Source: Eopsaltria australis
Lineage: Eukaryota > Chordata > Aves > Passeriformes > Petroicidae
Direction: 5' to 3'
DNA length: 64,000 nt
NCBI GenBank assembly: GCA_034509425.1
Contig: JAVTVJ010001136.1
Coordinates: 186,001 to 250,000, forward strand
Made by a program: the position numbers and the translations under genes. The number at the start of each line of letters is the position of its first letter. The first letter of the stretch is position 1. The notes under the pieces were generated by a model, which worked only from the letters and a program-made list of their open reading frames with translations, ran no database searches and was not told the origin of the DNA. Positions 1 through 12,500 of the stretch are shown here, in pieces.

Positions 1-3000
1 TGGTGCAAATGTTTAAGGTCCCGGCAACGCTAACACCCAGTCTCCCTCTCAGCTGCCAGCCCCGGTGCCAACAGTGTGAGCTGGCAGAGCCCACTGGGCA
101 TGGGCTGAGCCCGCTAGGCATTGGCTGCACAGCCACATGGGCACAGAGCAGCCTGCCCAGGACCACCAGGTCTGGCCCCTCTATGGCAGCAGGACACAGC
201 CCCTGGTGGGACATGGGCACTGAGCATGGGGGGATATCGGGGTGTGTAGGAACAGGGTGCAGGTCTCACTCCCACGTTGGGCCCCTGCATGCTGGCTGAG
301 GCTGAGGGAAGACTACAGCAAGGGCATGACAGAATCCCAGCAGCAGTCCCCACAGGGCCTGCAGTGGTGTGGTCTCTGCCAGCTCCACTCCAAGGTCACT
401 CCTGCTTTTCCTCATCCTCCTCCTCCAGCCAGGTAATGTGGGAACTGCTGTGGGCCCTGCCTGCAGCCTGCCTGCCCTCCCAGTACTTCCTCTGCCAGCT
501 GGCACTGGCCATGGCTCCCTCCTAGCTCTGCAAAATGCTCCTGGCTCTGAAGGCGCACTCTGGAGCAGATCCTGGGCAGGCTGATGGGCAGGCATCAGGC
601 AGGCAGGCTGGCACGACGCCCCCACCAGCCCCCAGCCCCCGAGGTCTCACTTCCCCCTGTCCACAGCCTCCCTGGGCAGGGGCAGTGCTGCTGTCCAGCT
701 GCAGGCAGGAGCCAGGGTTGCTGACGCACCTCAGCACCCCACCTGCACTGCCCCCTGCCCAGGGATGTGGCTCCTGAAGTGAGTTAGGGGCAGTGACTGC
801 AAGCAGCTGCAGTAGCAATGCCAGGCTGGATGCTGCACACACCAGCCACAGGTGACACACACCAACCAGAAGTGACACAAACCAGCCATGAGTGACACAG
901 AGTGACTGCAGGACGGACACTCTGCTGGTGGCTGAGACCTGGTGGGCTTTCTGACCCAGCTGCATCCCCCTGCCCTGCTGTCCCTTGCACTAGGAAGCAG
1001 GTGGAGGGGGACCGGGCTGAACCCGGAGAGCAATGCCCACTCCTGGACACAGCTGGCACCACTGCTCGGGCACTCCCTGTGCGAGCCTGGCCACTGCCAA
1101 CAGCTGCCCACGTCACCGCTGTGCTCCTACCCCTGAAAATGCAGCAGCCAAGCCCCCTCCCACACAGAGACAGCAGAGCAGGGCTCTCTGCAGCACTGAC
1201 CCCGCAAACCAGGAGGAGGGGGATGCTGGTCACATCACGTCACTGCTGGGGACAGAACATGTGGCACAGCCATGGCCACCAGTCTGGCCCCATGTCCTGC
1301 AGCAGCACCGGTGGTTGCCAGTCCACCAGTGGGGGAGCAGCTGGAAGTGCTCCTTTGTGCTTTGGTAGATTTGGTCAGGAAGATGCCACATGCCACCAGC
1401 TCCCATCCCTGAGGACACACCAGGACACACCAGGGCTCGTGTCCTGGCTCCCAGCTTTGGCTGGTGGGTGCTGAGGTCTGGCCCAGCCGGAAGAGATGAT
1501 CTCCAGCACAGATTCTATCACAGCCAAGAAACACTGCCAGCAGCCTTGTGCCACAGGCTGGGGACAGGGAACACTTGCAGGGAACCCCTAGGAGCACTCC
1601 CCATGCGTGCACAGCAAACACCTCACTGCACCCTGCTCCCACTGAGGGGACAGTCCCACCAGACACAGCCCTGCCCAGGAAAGATGGATAAAGGCCTCAT
1701 CAGCACCCCCACCACTCCCATCTCCCACCCCCACCATGCCGCTGCTGCTGCTGCTGCTTTGGGGCCACCAGCCCAGAGGCTTGGGTTACAGGCTGCAAAG
1801 ACAGTGTGGTGGGCACCCAAGCTGCAGTCCTGAGGCTATCATGATGGGCTTCCAGAGCCTTATCCTGCTCCAGGTTTAATGCCAAGGGAGAAAGGGAGGG
1901 CCAGGAGTAGCTGAGCGAGGCTCCTGCAGAGGGGGGGAAATGCCAAGCCCTCGGCATCCCCAAACATGTCACCTCCCAACCACCAGTGCTCCCCCAGAGC
2001 ACTGCTCTAGAGGAGACCCCATCTACAAGCACATGAAAATCCCAAGCTGCTCTTGTGATCCCAGGCTGGGGCAGAACCAGGCAATCTCCACCAGGATGAG
2101 GGAGTGGAATTTTGTGTCATCACTACTCAAAGTCCTTAACTGGGCCAGAAAAATCCCTGTTCCTTGCCCTGGCAGCCTGCCTGCTGGATTTGCAGGGCAT
2201 TGGGAACAGGAGATAGCACCAGGATAGGTGGAAAGAGCTCCAGCAAACCACAGATACAGACCCCAGCAGAGACTGGGCAGAACCAGGAGGTAGAAGAGAA
2301 CATGGCTTTCCCTGCCTGTGGTCAGTGAGGAGGGCATCAAGACAGAGAGACCCCCCTGGCATCCCAGCCTCAACAACTCTGGAGGCTGACAGCCCCAGCT
2401 CCAGCCCTGCAGAGGCTGCCACATCCAGGATGTGCACCACTGCATCCCTCCTGTGCCCCAGCTGTGCCACGGGGTCTCCAGTCACAAGTGGCTTCAGATA
2501 TTCAGGAAGATAAGAAATACTAAAAAAAGCAAAAGGCAAACCAGGTGCCACATGCCATTTCCTGCCTGACCAAACCTGCTGCTGCCTTTGCTTCCCTGCC
2601 TGCACACCCACCCATACTGGGGACCCCAGGCTGCCACCAATGCCACCTCATCCCAACGCATCTGGCTGCTCTTTGCAGCCTGAACCACCCACTTTAAGTC
2701 TTGTTTATCAGGTTTTGCTCAAGTAAATACCAATGAGCTTTGTACATGCCCTGAACCTGCTGGGGCTGGGGCTAGGTTCTTTAATTCCCTTTTTATTGGG
2801 CAGGTTTTGCACCACGTCACAAGCGAAGCAGCTGATGGCCAGGGCTATAGTGCAGAGCAAGCACCAGTGAGGGGCCCTTCCTCGTACCCCTGAGGTGCTC
2901 TAGAACACCTCAGTGAGCAGCACAGCACTGTGCTGGACCCTTGCATCGCAGGGGATGGGCAGTCCTGGCACCACAGAGCCACCTGAAGCGCTGAGCAGTC

Positions 3001-6000
3001 TGGAGGGAAGGGGTGGGGTCCAGCTCTCTCCTCTGGGCATTCCTGGGTACTGACCCATCAGCAGGAAATCACCCCATGGGTACACACCTGCCCAGTGAGC
3101 CCAGCAGAGCCACAGCCCTGGGTGAGCACTCCTCGTGTGATGGCATGGAGGTGGGAGAGGGCAGCCCACCCCACAGCTCAGCACCGAAGGAGCTGCCAGG
3201 CCAGGGGCCACCACAGCTTGGTCATCTGAAAGCAGCCACAAGCTCCCACACACTCCCACTACTGGGCTGGAAATACCCACCTGGAGCAGCAGCACCGCTG
3301 CGCCCACCAAGGCCAAGATACTCTTTAGCAAAGCCAAAGCCACCCCACAGCACCACCAGAGACATCCCACAGCCTTTGGGAAAGAGGCACCAGCATAATT
3401 TTGCTGATGACTTGAGCAGCTCAGAGGTGGAATTGTTCAAGGTGGGGAATCTGTCTGTCTATCCAGCTGGCACCAGACCCGGTGCTTCCACCAGTCCATC
3501 ACCCTGTAACAGGTGCCTAAGGACATAGCTCCTCACCCACGGGTGCTGGAACAATAGGGGCCAATCTTTATAGCTGTTGGAACAGCCATTAGAAGAACAG
3601 CCTTTGGAACAAGGGCTGGCAAGGAGACTCCAGGTGGGCACTCCCGTGCTGGTGTACATGCAAGAGCAGAGGTAGGTGGAAATGCAGGGGCTGCAGCACC
3701 CACCCCTCTGGGGCTGCACCCACAGCTACACCTCTGCTGACTCAGCCACCACCAGCGATGAAGACCTGCAGGGCCATTGTGTCCCATGGGGCAGAGCCCA
3801 GAAACTGAGAGGCCACATCAACACAGAAACTGAGGGTCCATGGAATGCACAGCTGCATCCTAGGGGTGCTGGTGCATGCAGCATCCCAGAGCTCTTGAAA
3901 CAGGTCTGCAGATGCTGCCAAAAGAGCTGGAGCCAGAGATTTTGGGGTATATGCTGCCTAGGAGGAACCAGCTCAGGGTAACCCTGTCCTTCCTAGCCTG
4001 GAAGACAGGAACGATGGCTGCCAGGATGGGCCACCTCACCGGGCCACCCTCTCTGCTGATTTAGGGCCCTCTCTCTCTCTGACACGTGTGAGATGAACTA
4101 CCTGAGGCAGAGCAGCTCCTCACCCACAGCAGAGCTGCAGCACTCCCCTGCTGACCCCCAGCCTAGTCTGAGCAGCAGCCATGGCTGCTATGGGTGCACT
4201 GGAGACCTGTACCTTCCACACCTCCTGTTTCCACCTCCACCAGTCTCCTTTCTGTAGGAACACAACAGGGACCAGGAGCCCAGGGAACCCCTGTGTCATA
4301 ACAAGTCAAGGTCCCTGCCAGCACTCAGCTGACATGTCACCTCTCATGTCACCCACCTAGAGCAATGGGTTCCCACTCAAAAAGCAAATACTTCTCATGG
4401 GCTTTGCCATGCTCCATCCATGCAGGAAGTACCCCAGCATGTGCCAGTGTGTATGGGTTAACGTGGGCAGCTTCAGCCCGCGGTGCTCTGGGCCAGGATA
4501 AGGCAGGGACCAGGACCTGCTCCAACTGCATTTCCTTCCTCCAATTCAAAGCTCACTCCAAGCATTTAATGGCCAGTTTCTTCCCGTAGCAATTCTCGTT
4601 AGCTCACAAAGTGGCTAATTACAGGCCTGCAGCTGCCATTTGGAGCAGTAGCAGCTCTGGGTTATGCCCAGGCACAGGAGGGAGATACCTCAGGGCTGGC
4701 AGTGGCGTTGGGGCCAGGGCCTAGGGTTTTGGGGGCAGCCAGCCCAGGGGAGCCACCATCCCCTTCATGGACCAGGTCCAGAGCTTCTGGTAGGGACCAA
4801 GCACCAGGGCACTGTGTTTATGGATTTAATGCAGGCATGGGACTGATGACAGCTCTTGTACCCCATGCCCAGGGACCCAGCACCTTGCACCTGGGGAGAG
4901 GCCATCCCATCACCTCTCTGGTCCCCGGGCCCCAAACCACCCATCCTGTCCACAACTTACCCATCACCACATCAACGCTCTCATCCACAGCAGCCCCCAC
5001 TAACTTTCTCATTCCTGTAGTCCTCACTGTGCTGTCACCCCTCCTGTCCCCAGCATTGCCACACCTCTCCTGTCCCCAGCACACTGCCTATCCCATGATC
5101 CCTTCTGTTCCCCCTGCCCCTGCCACACTGCCTTGATATCCCCCATCACCCCTCTAGTCTCCAGAATCACCACCAAGCTCCCTGTCCCCAGTGCCCTGAC
5201 CACACTGTCACCCCCCCGACGCTGTGTCCCCCCGGAAGCACCCGGCAGGGCTAAGCCGATTACCTCCCTTAATACCCCCATGGCCCAGAAGAGACGTTTC
5301 AGGCACACATTGATGCACCTTCCCCTGCGCTGCGGGAAGACCCAGCCACCCTGGGGACTGAGGGGTCCCTGGGGTGGGGGACTGGTCTCCAGAGCTGTAA
5401 AGAAATTGCAGATCGAAAGGACCTGACCCTGCACAGTACAAGCAGCAAGCCTCTGGCTCTGGAATCCCAGTCTTCCCACCTTGAGCTCCAGCCCTCCCCA
5501 CACTGGAACCCCCCGGGTATTGCTGGGGTGCACATGGATTTGTGTGTCTCCACAAAGCTACAGCAAAAGGGATGAGGGACTTTCACCCCATCTCTGCCAT
5601 AAACTCTTCCTTGATGCCGATTCTACAATCGGAATTATCAGGTATCTTTCCACCCATTCCCCCTTCTCAGGCCTGCAGACGGAGCCCTGCCCATGACCCT
5701 GGCATGGGTACCAGCTCCTTGGAGCCTTGTGGGATGTCTGTGCCCCACATGGCAGCTCCTCCACACCTCACCCCTGACTCACAGGATGTTTTGGGGCTGA
5801 GAGACCACTCCCTGCTTTCCCACTGGGCAGAGCCCCAGGGAGCTTGGCAGCTCCATGGGCGCAGCACCATGGGCGCAGCACCAGCCCAGCTGTCTTTCTC
5901 CCAGGAGGGGCTTGGAGCTGTTGCAACTTCAGGGGTCAGCATGTGGACCCCTGGGGCCACTGTGCCCCAACCCTGTCCCCAGTGCAGCGATAGACAAGCA

Positions 6001-7690
6001 AGCAAGGAGGAAAAGCCAAGAGATGGACAATCCCGCCCCAGGCTGAGCCTGGGAACTTCCCAGGGGATGGCTTCTGCCTAGCCATGCCCAGCTGGGAACT
6101 GTACCACTGCAGAGCAGTGCACCACTGCAGAGCAGGGGCAGCCAGGATCAACATCAGCATCTGTGCGCCCACCCACGTCCTTGTGGAGCAGCACGAGGAG
6201 GAGCAGCAGCATGGAGCTGGCAGGTCAGACGTGGCCAAATGGGTCACTTGGACTGGAAACAACAACTCAGGTTTTGCTGAGCATCTTCTCCAGATGTTTG
6301 GGATGTGAAATGATGACTGTGGCAGGAGGGTTCAGGATATTTAAAAGTGGGGTTCTAGCCTGTCATGCCATTTGGAAAACATTTTGTTTGTTTACAATAA
6401 TAACAATGATAATAATAGACGAAATTTGGCAACCTAGTTACTCAAGAAGGGGCGGGGGGGAGATACGGCTCTCATTCATGTTCCAGGAAATGAAGCCAGA
6501 AAACGAAGCAAGGCAAGGGCTCTGCCCAAAAAAGCCTGGTGTGATGGATAGAGACACGTGGGAGAAAAAAACCCAGCTGAGGAGCAGCAAGCAAACCTAA
6601 ACCAGTCTGCAGCACCTCCAAAGCACTGCTGCCCTTCCTCCAGCTCGGCTCAGGCTCACGGCAAGATGAGGATGTTACTACGCCACGTGCAGCTGCATCC
6701 CAGGAGATGACGTCTGCTGCAGGGGCTCTGGGTCACAGTGCCAGCCAAGGAAAGTGAGGAGGAGGAGAAGGAGATGCCAATCCCCGTTTGAAGAAGCTTT
6801 GATGGAGCCGCAGAGGCAGGAGGGCAGGGGTATGGTGGTGCAGGACCCTCTCCCTGGCTCTCTCCCTGTCAGGAGCCAGCTTGACCAGCACACCACAGAG
6901 CAGGAGCTGCTCCTGAGCCTCCCACCTCCACCTCGCAGCCACCCCGAGAAAGACAAGCTTGGCCCCATCTACGCAGGAAAGGCAATTATAAAGTGAGAAG
7001 AAACAGCCAATGCTTCCTGTGCCCCACTACACTCAGGAAGGAAGGCAGTGGGGTTGTGACAGCAACTCCTTTCCCTGCCCAGCATTCCAGGGATATTTCT
7101 TCAGCCACTCCCAGGAGAAACCTACCTGGAGCTCCCCACTGCCACATGCCACACAACCTCGACCTCCTGGCAATGGGATGCTGCTGTTGGGAACAGCACA
7201 AAGACATCACTCCCAGCTTCTCTCAGGGGAAAGACGTTGAGCTGAAAATCCAACCCCACGTGTGCCAAGAGCGTGCAATATCCCAGCACTGGAACAGACT
7301 GCTGATGCGGTGCCAGGCTCCTCACGCTCACCTCACCTCCAGCATCCTCCTAGGGCTGGGAAGGGAGGGGAAGGGAAGAGGAAACTGCCACCACTCCCCC
7401 AACAGTACTCAGGCACAGCCACCCCAGCAGCCTGTCAAGGGACCCTGCCCCATCAGCACTGCCAGGTCAGATGATCCCACACCAACCCCTTAAACTCAGG
7501 AGCAGCACAGATTATGCTGGATCACTGGTGGCTCATCCGAGCTGCCTGGATCTCCTTCCTCCCACCTCAGCCTGTGTCAGCAGTACCTCTGGCTGGGCCA
7601 CCCCAGCCTTGGCTCGTGGGAAGACAGGGAGCACAGGAGCATCCCCACCTCTGCCTCCAACCTTCCGACGTGGAAACACACAGACATTCT
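1..7690. other. Intergenic stretch without recognisable genes
   Basis: I see no exon here that shows a known protein family together with matching splice signals. Open frames on both strands are short and change frame without splice sites. Small landmarks are six GCT units at 1741-1758, about three degenerate copies of a roughly 20-bp unit near 838-904, a CT run near 4065-4081, and a C-rich low-complexity stretch at about 4860-5240 with repeated 'ctgtccccagca' phrases. It could be intron of the candidate minus-strand gene that starts near 8993, or plain intergenic DNA. Confidence 0.5.
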
Positions 7691-8899
7691 GATCCACTGA
7701 GAGATTTAAAAATTATTGCAGCTTCCCGCCGTCCCTCAGAGCAGGCAGGAGCATGGTGAGGCCACCCGGGCCCGGCTGATAGCAGGCTGCCTGCCCGGCG
7801 TCCGCCTACCCAGCGTCTGCCCTGTCGGGAGCCAGAGCACGGAAACAATGCCGGATCCGCAAACAATGCTGGGAGTCAGGAGGCCCTTCCCGGCTCCTGC
7901 GCCAGCGAGGCGGAAAGCACCTGCCCGAGACAGGCCGTACCCAGGCAGGGACACGGCACCTCCCCGGGGCGGGCAGCCGAGGGCAGCCACAGCCTTCCCC
8001 GCAGGCAGCAACGGGGCTTGGGGCCGGCTGGGGGTTTTGTGCCGGTGTTTGTGCCCATCACAGCCCCGCGCACCCCAGCAGTGGGCACAGAGCAAAGGGC
8101 ATGGAGCATGTCCAGCGCCAGACGCTCCAGGAGGGGAAATGTCCTAACCCAGACCCCGAAATTCAGACAAATCAAACCTGAACGCCTCGAAACAACCCTT
8201 CAGCAGACAGCAGGGCAGCTTAGGGCGGTGCTGCGCGGGAGGGCGCGAAGGCCACCCATTCCTTGTGCCCCGGCGGAGAGCAGAAATGTCACCGTCACTG
8301 CTGTAGCCCCGCGGGGCGATGCTGCGGCCTCTGCCGGGGCAATAAGGCAGGTGGGCAAACAAGGCTCCCTCCAGCGCAGCCCCCGGGAGGCTCCTCGGGA
8401 TGGTTCGGTCACTGCAGCACCTTTATTTTTTTCTTTGTTTCGGTGGTTTTTGATGTTTTATTTTTTTTCCTACCAATAAAGGCGCTTCATGAGGGCCGCT
8501 CCCATGACTATGTGCTCCTTCCCCACTACAGGATCCACATCTGTGAGTCCCTCCAGCCCCCCCAAACAGCTGCTGGGAACCAGCCCTGCGGCGCTGCCAC
8601 CCGCTGCCAGGCCCCTGCCTGCAGCACGGGCAGGAGAGTGACGGAGCGGCGCTACCCGTCCCCGGGGAGTGCTGCGGGGTGTGAGAAATCCCCGTGGGGC
8701 TTCGTGGCGGGGGCACCTCCTGCCTTGCTTCCACCCAAGAACGCGAACACCCACGGACGCTGATCCCTCGTGGGGATGCGGATAATGGGGGAGAAGAAGG
8801 GGGCAACTGCACCAGGATTCGTCGTGGGAGGGGACACGAGCATCCGCGGGGAAGGGAGAGGACACGGACACGGGAGTGGGGAAACGAAGAGGTACCCAC

Positions 8900-8993
8900 C
8901 GGCACGGGCGAGGCGCAGACGGAAGGGTCCGAGGGCGGTGAGCAGCAGCAGCAGCGCTCCGCGGCGGGCGGCAGTGCCCCGGGCCGCCACCAT
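8900..8993 (-). CDS. Candidate first coding exon of an unidentified secreted or membrane protein
   Basis: On the minus strand an ATG at 8993 in fair context opens 31 codons plus one base: a basic N-terminus, a run of five leucines (LLLLLTALG) and a small-residue end (LARAG), then a splice donor GTGGGT at 8899. This is what the first exon of a signal-peptide gene looks like, and it lies inside a CpG island. I do not recognise the gene. NPDC1, a neighbour of this locus in mammals, has a similar first exon, but I found no second exon with its cysteine pattern to the left. The rest would lie behind a long intron, possibly off the window. An upstream in-frame ATG at 9179 would put a Pro-Cys repeat from the hexamer array before it, which is less likely. 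Existence as a real exon is inference. Confidence 0.4.
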
Positions 8994-9000
8994 CGTGCAC

Positions 9001-9030
9001 GGGCACGGGCACGGGCACGGGCACGGGCAC
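9001..9030. repeat. GGGCAC hexamer array
   Basis: Five perfect GGGCAC units sit directly upstream (on the minus strand) of the candidate ATG at 8993, with one diverged unit (gtgcac) next to it. The array would be in the 5' UTR of that candidate gene. Read as protein on the minus strand it would give alternating Pro and Cys. Confidence 0.85.
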
Positions 9031-9204
9031 GGCGGGGCCGCGGCGGCTGCGGGCGGCGGGGCGGTGCCGAGGGAGCGGGGCCGAGGGAGCGGGGCCAGGC
9101 GGGGCGGGGCCAGGCAGGGGGCGGCGATCGGCTCGCTTTGGCCCCACCCCCGCAGCCCCCGGCGGGAGCGCTCCGGCATCAGCGGAGGTGCTCCGAGCGC
9201 TGCA

Positions 9205-9535
9205 CCTCAGAGCCCCTTCCAGTGCCTAAGGGGGCTCCAGAGAGCTGGGACAGGCGCCTGGAGTGACAAGACAAGGGAGAATGGTTTCCCGCTGCCAGAG
9301 GGCAGGGTTATATGGGATATTGGAAAGAAATTCTTCCCTGTGAGAGTGGAAAGGCCCTGGCACAGGTTGCCTGCAGAAGCTGTGGCTGCCCCATCCCTGG
9401 AAGCGTTCAAAACCAGGTTGGACAGGGCTCTGAGCAACCTGGTCTAGTGGCAGGTGTCTCTGCCCATGGCAGGGGGGTTGGACTATATGACCTTGAAAGG
9501 TCCCTTCCAATCCAATGCAGTCTGTAATGCTATCT
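9205..9535 (+). mobile_element. CR1 LINE 3' end, plus orientation
   Basis: The sequence follows the well-known avian CR1 3' end: a 'gccccttccagtgcct' start, 'gggatattggaaagaaattcttccctgtgag', the 'gaagctgtggctgcccca' core and the 'ggggttggactatatgacctt..ggtcccttccaa' terminus. It is 5'-truncated as is usual for CR1 and has no coding capacity. It lies just right of the CpG island. Confidence 0.88.
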
Positions 9536-9539
9536 GGTT

Positions 9540-12500
9540 ATTCCCCCAGTCCCACGTGGATGGCATACACTGGGAGTGAGGAGCTGGGCAATCTCACCTG
9601 TGGGTCGTGTGGCTGCTGGGGTAATGTTCAGGTTGAAGGTGTCTCATCCCTGCCTGCTCTGCAGATGTGGCACTGGGCTGTGAGTGCTGAGTTTGTCAAA
9701 CCTCATCTGCAGCCATTAGCTTTGGATAGAGCCGTGCGCTGCCAAACCACACTCTCCCTCCCCAGTCAGAGCCACGTCTCTGGGTCACTTCCTTGCAAAG
9801 CCTCTTTCCATATCCTGGATTAGTCTCACATCTCTAGGGTTTGCTTTCCAACCTCTATGTCCACTTCAGAGCACAAATGTCCCATCTTGCTGCAGGACAT
9901 GGGTGCTTGGTGGAGATGTGCCTCCACAGCCACAAGCCCCAGAGATACCAAACGGACACCCCAGCCATGCCAACAGCCGTGTCCAGCTGGGATACCAGGT
10001 TGTCCCTGTGTGCTGCAGAGCTCTCAGTCCACCCAATGTTTTCCCCCATGGAGTCAGGGGATGCTCTGCAAAATCCTACCGTCCAGTCTCTGGCCCTATG
10101 CTCTGGGCACAGACCTGAGGCCTTGGCATGAACACAATGACATGATGCTGGATGGGACATGCTGTCTGGGATCCCACTGGGCAGCATGTGCTGCCTGATT
10201 CTCAGTGCAGGGATTCCCATGGCTGTGCCGTGCTGCATGGCTGGGCTCAGCCCCAGCCCACACGCTGCCAGCGGGAGTTCTATTAGAGCATCAGTGGTGC
10301 CCTGGCAGGCTGTCAGCCCACTCTGAGCCTGTCCAAGGAATGCTGAGACTGAGCTGCCATGGTGTAGTGCAATAGGGATGCCACACTTGGCTCTGGAAGG
10401 AATTGCCACCTGCCTGTGGCTCCCTCTGCTACCATAGCTGAGCAGGAAGGTGCCAGGCAGAGCTGGGTGACACCATGGCATAGGGCCAAACATGTATCTG
10501 CCCCCAGCAGAGTAGTTACCTCTTAAATTTTCTTTATTCCTTAATTTCCTTGGCCCTTTGCTCCTGTGAAAAGGACTGTGGAAAAAAAATCCCTGTCTGG
10601 GATTTTACTTCCCCAAGAAAAAGCTGCTGTCACGGGTTAGGAATGGCACTCCCTAATTTAGTGCCCCTTGCCCAAGACTCTCCCAAGCCAGACGCTAGTC
10701 CATCCCTCCCTCCCTCCGTCCCTCCCACTGCCTCCTTCCTGCTCTGGGAACGGAGTTGAGAACTGGAGGCATGAAAATGTGGGTCGAAATAAAAACCATT
10801 TACTGGAAACAGCACCTCTGTGAGGAGCTCAGCACTACCCAGCATCACATTCAGCCATGGGGCAGGGGCACTATTTCTTCATCTGGGAGCAAGTGGTGCA
10901 TGAGGAGATGGAGGGGGCCACGGGAGCCCTGATCACCGTGGGGCTGAGTTGGATCCTCCAGCATTGATCCATCAGGGACAAGCAGGGCTGGTAGCAAAGT
11001 GGGACCTGATCTCCTGGGAGAGCCAGAGAGGGACCCACTAAAGCCATGGTCACCACCCTCGGGGCTTGCAAGATCCCACTGGATGAAAGCTTGGGAAATC
11101 AACTGTGCCTCTACCCTGACTGCAGGCACTTCCAGCCCTCTGGCAGGGATGTCTCCCTTTATTCATAGGTTATATACATGTAGATTGTAAAACACACACA
11201 CGAACAGACATTTTAGAAGGACAAGATAAATATTTAATAAACACTAATTTTAAAATATTATTTTATTTTGTTTATTAATTTGTATGTATTTGTATATATT
11301 TGCACCAAATATATAATACCAGTGTATTTGTATCAAATATACTTTCTTCCTGCACCCTAATGGGTTGTCCTGTGTACCCCTGGAGTGATGCACCTCAGCT
11401 GCTCTGGAGGAAGCAGGGGTCTCCCTTGAACTCTGATAACAGGAATTTATGATTCTTATATCCCTGGTGACACTACTGGTCCTTTCAGCAAGCTCCACCA
11501 GTCCGTATTGTGGTGTGGTCTCATCTATCAGTGTCTTGAGTTGATGAAGGCTAAGCACAGACACAGTTGGGACTCATGGCACCCAGCCCTTCCTTGCCAC
11601 AGGGATTCTCCATCCTCCCTCTCTGCCCAAAAGCTCCAGAGGTGCCTTCCCAGCCCGATACAAAAGCAGCGACACTTGGTAGGAGTGGCCATGAACTCTC
11701 AGGTTTCCTGGGCAGTAGGAGAGCAAAGGGGTGGCAGATTGCCTTGGCTGACCCCTGCCCTGGGAATCGTGGGTAAAAAGGGATGGGAAATTCCCATTTT
11801 ATTTCCAAAGGAGCTGCTGATTTTGTAGATGTCATAAAATCTGGGTTCCTCACCTAGCCCTGCCTTGTCCGTGTCTCCTGGGAGGATGTAGTGCAGCCTA
11901 ACCTGAGTGGGATAAAGCACGTTGGGTTCTCACTGGGAAATCTTGGCTCCATCAATCACAGGACTCTAGTTTCCATAATTTTTCCTCAGTAGGATTTTTA
12001 GAGTTTTGCTTGTAAAGTAATCCCCACTAGGCTGAGGTCTCGGGAGGACACATTTCACTGTATCTGTGGCTGGATCTCCCTGCACACACTGAGCAAAACA
12101 TCCATTCCCACCCCTTTATTTACAACCACGAGGTACCACCCTCTTGGCTCCATGTGCTGAGAGTCCCTGAACCCTTCCTGAAGGCACGTCGTGAACCAGA
12201 TCCATCTGCTCTCCCACCTGCACTCCTGCCTCATTGCCATTTCACATGTGGAGCAGCTTCCTGTTCCCAGGATTAACTTCGGCTCCAGAAACTGTAAAGA
12301 TCAGTCCACTGACAATGGTTTTCCTACTTATACATATTTTATTGCATTAAGGGAAAGATATCCGGCTCTGCACTGTCTGCAAGTTGAGCCCAGACAAGAT
12401 TATCCAGCACTTACTGGGAGTGCAAACAGCTGAGCATTACTGCTGTGCTTTGCACTGTTTTCACCTCAGAAAGGGCTCTGCTTGGGAATAAAAGCTCTTT

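Larger units (their letters stand above)
7700..9200. promoter_or_regulatory. CpG island, probable promoter
   Basis: The stretch is rich in CpG and G+C, in contrast to the flanks, and is densest at 8,870-9,180. GC boxes of the GGGCGGGG type occur around 9,100-9,125. The island surrounds a minus-strand ATG at 8993 that opens a signal-peptide-like exon, so I read it as the promoter and first exon of a gene transcribed to the left. Bird CpG islands often fire in both directions, so a plus-strand transcript is also possible. No TATA box is evident. Confidence 0.6.

Noticed and set aside
2123..2611. 162-codon minus-strand open frame
   Set aside because: Considered as a possible retroelement or gene piece, but I recognise no motif and the frame has no splice partners.
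8900..8993. Naming the CpG-island exon NPDC1
   Set aside because: Only the position and signal-peptide shape fit; no exon with the NPDC1 cysteine pattern was found to the left, so the symbol was left empty.
9855..10493. 212-codon minus-strand open frame
   Set aside because: No family resemblance, no splice context that joins it to anything, and a similar-length frame is plausible by chance at this base composition.
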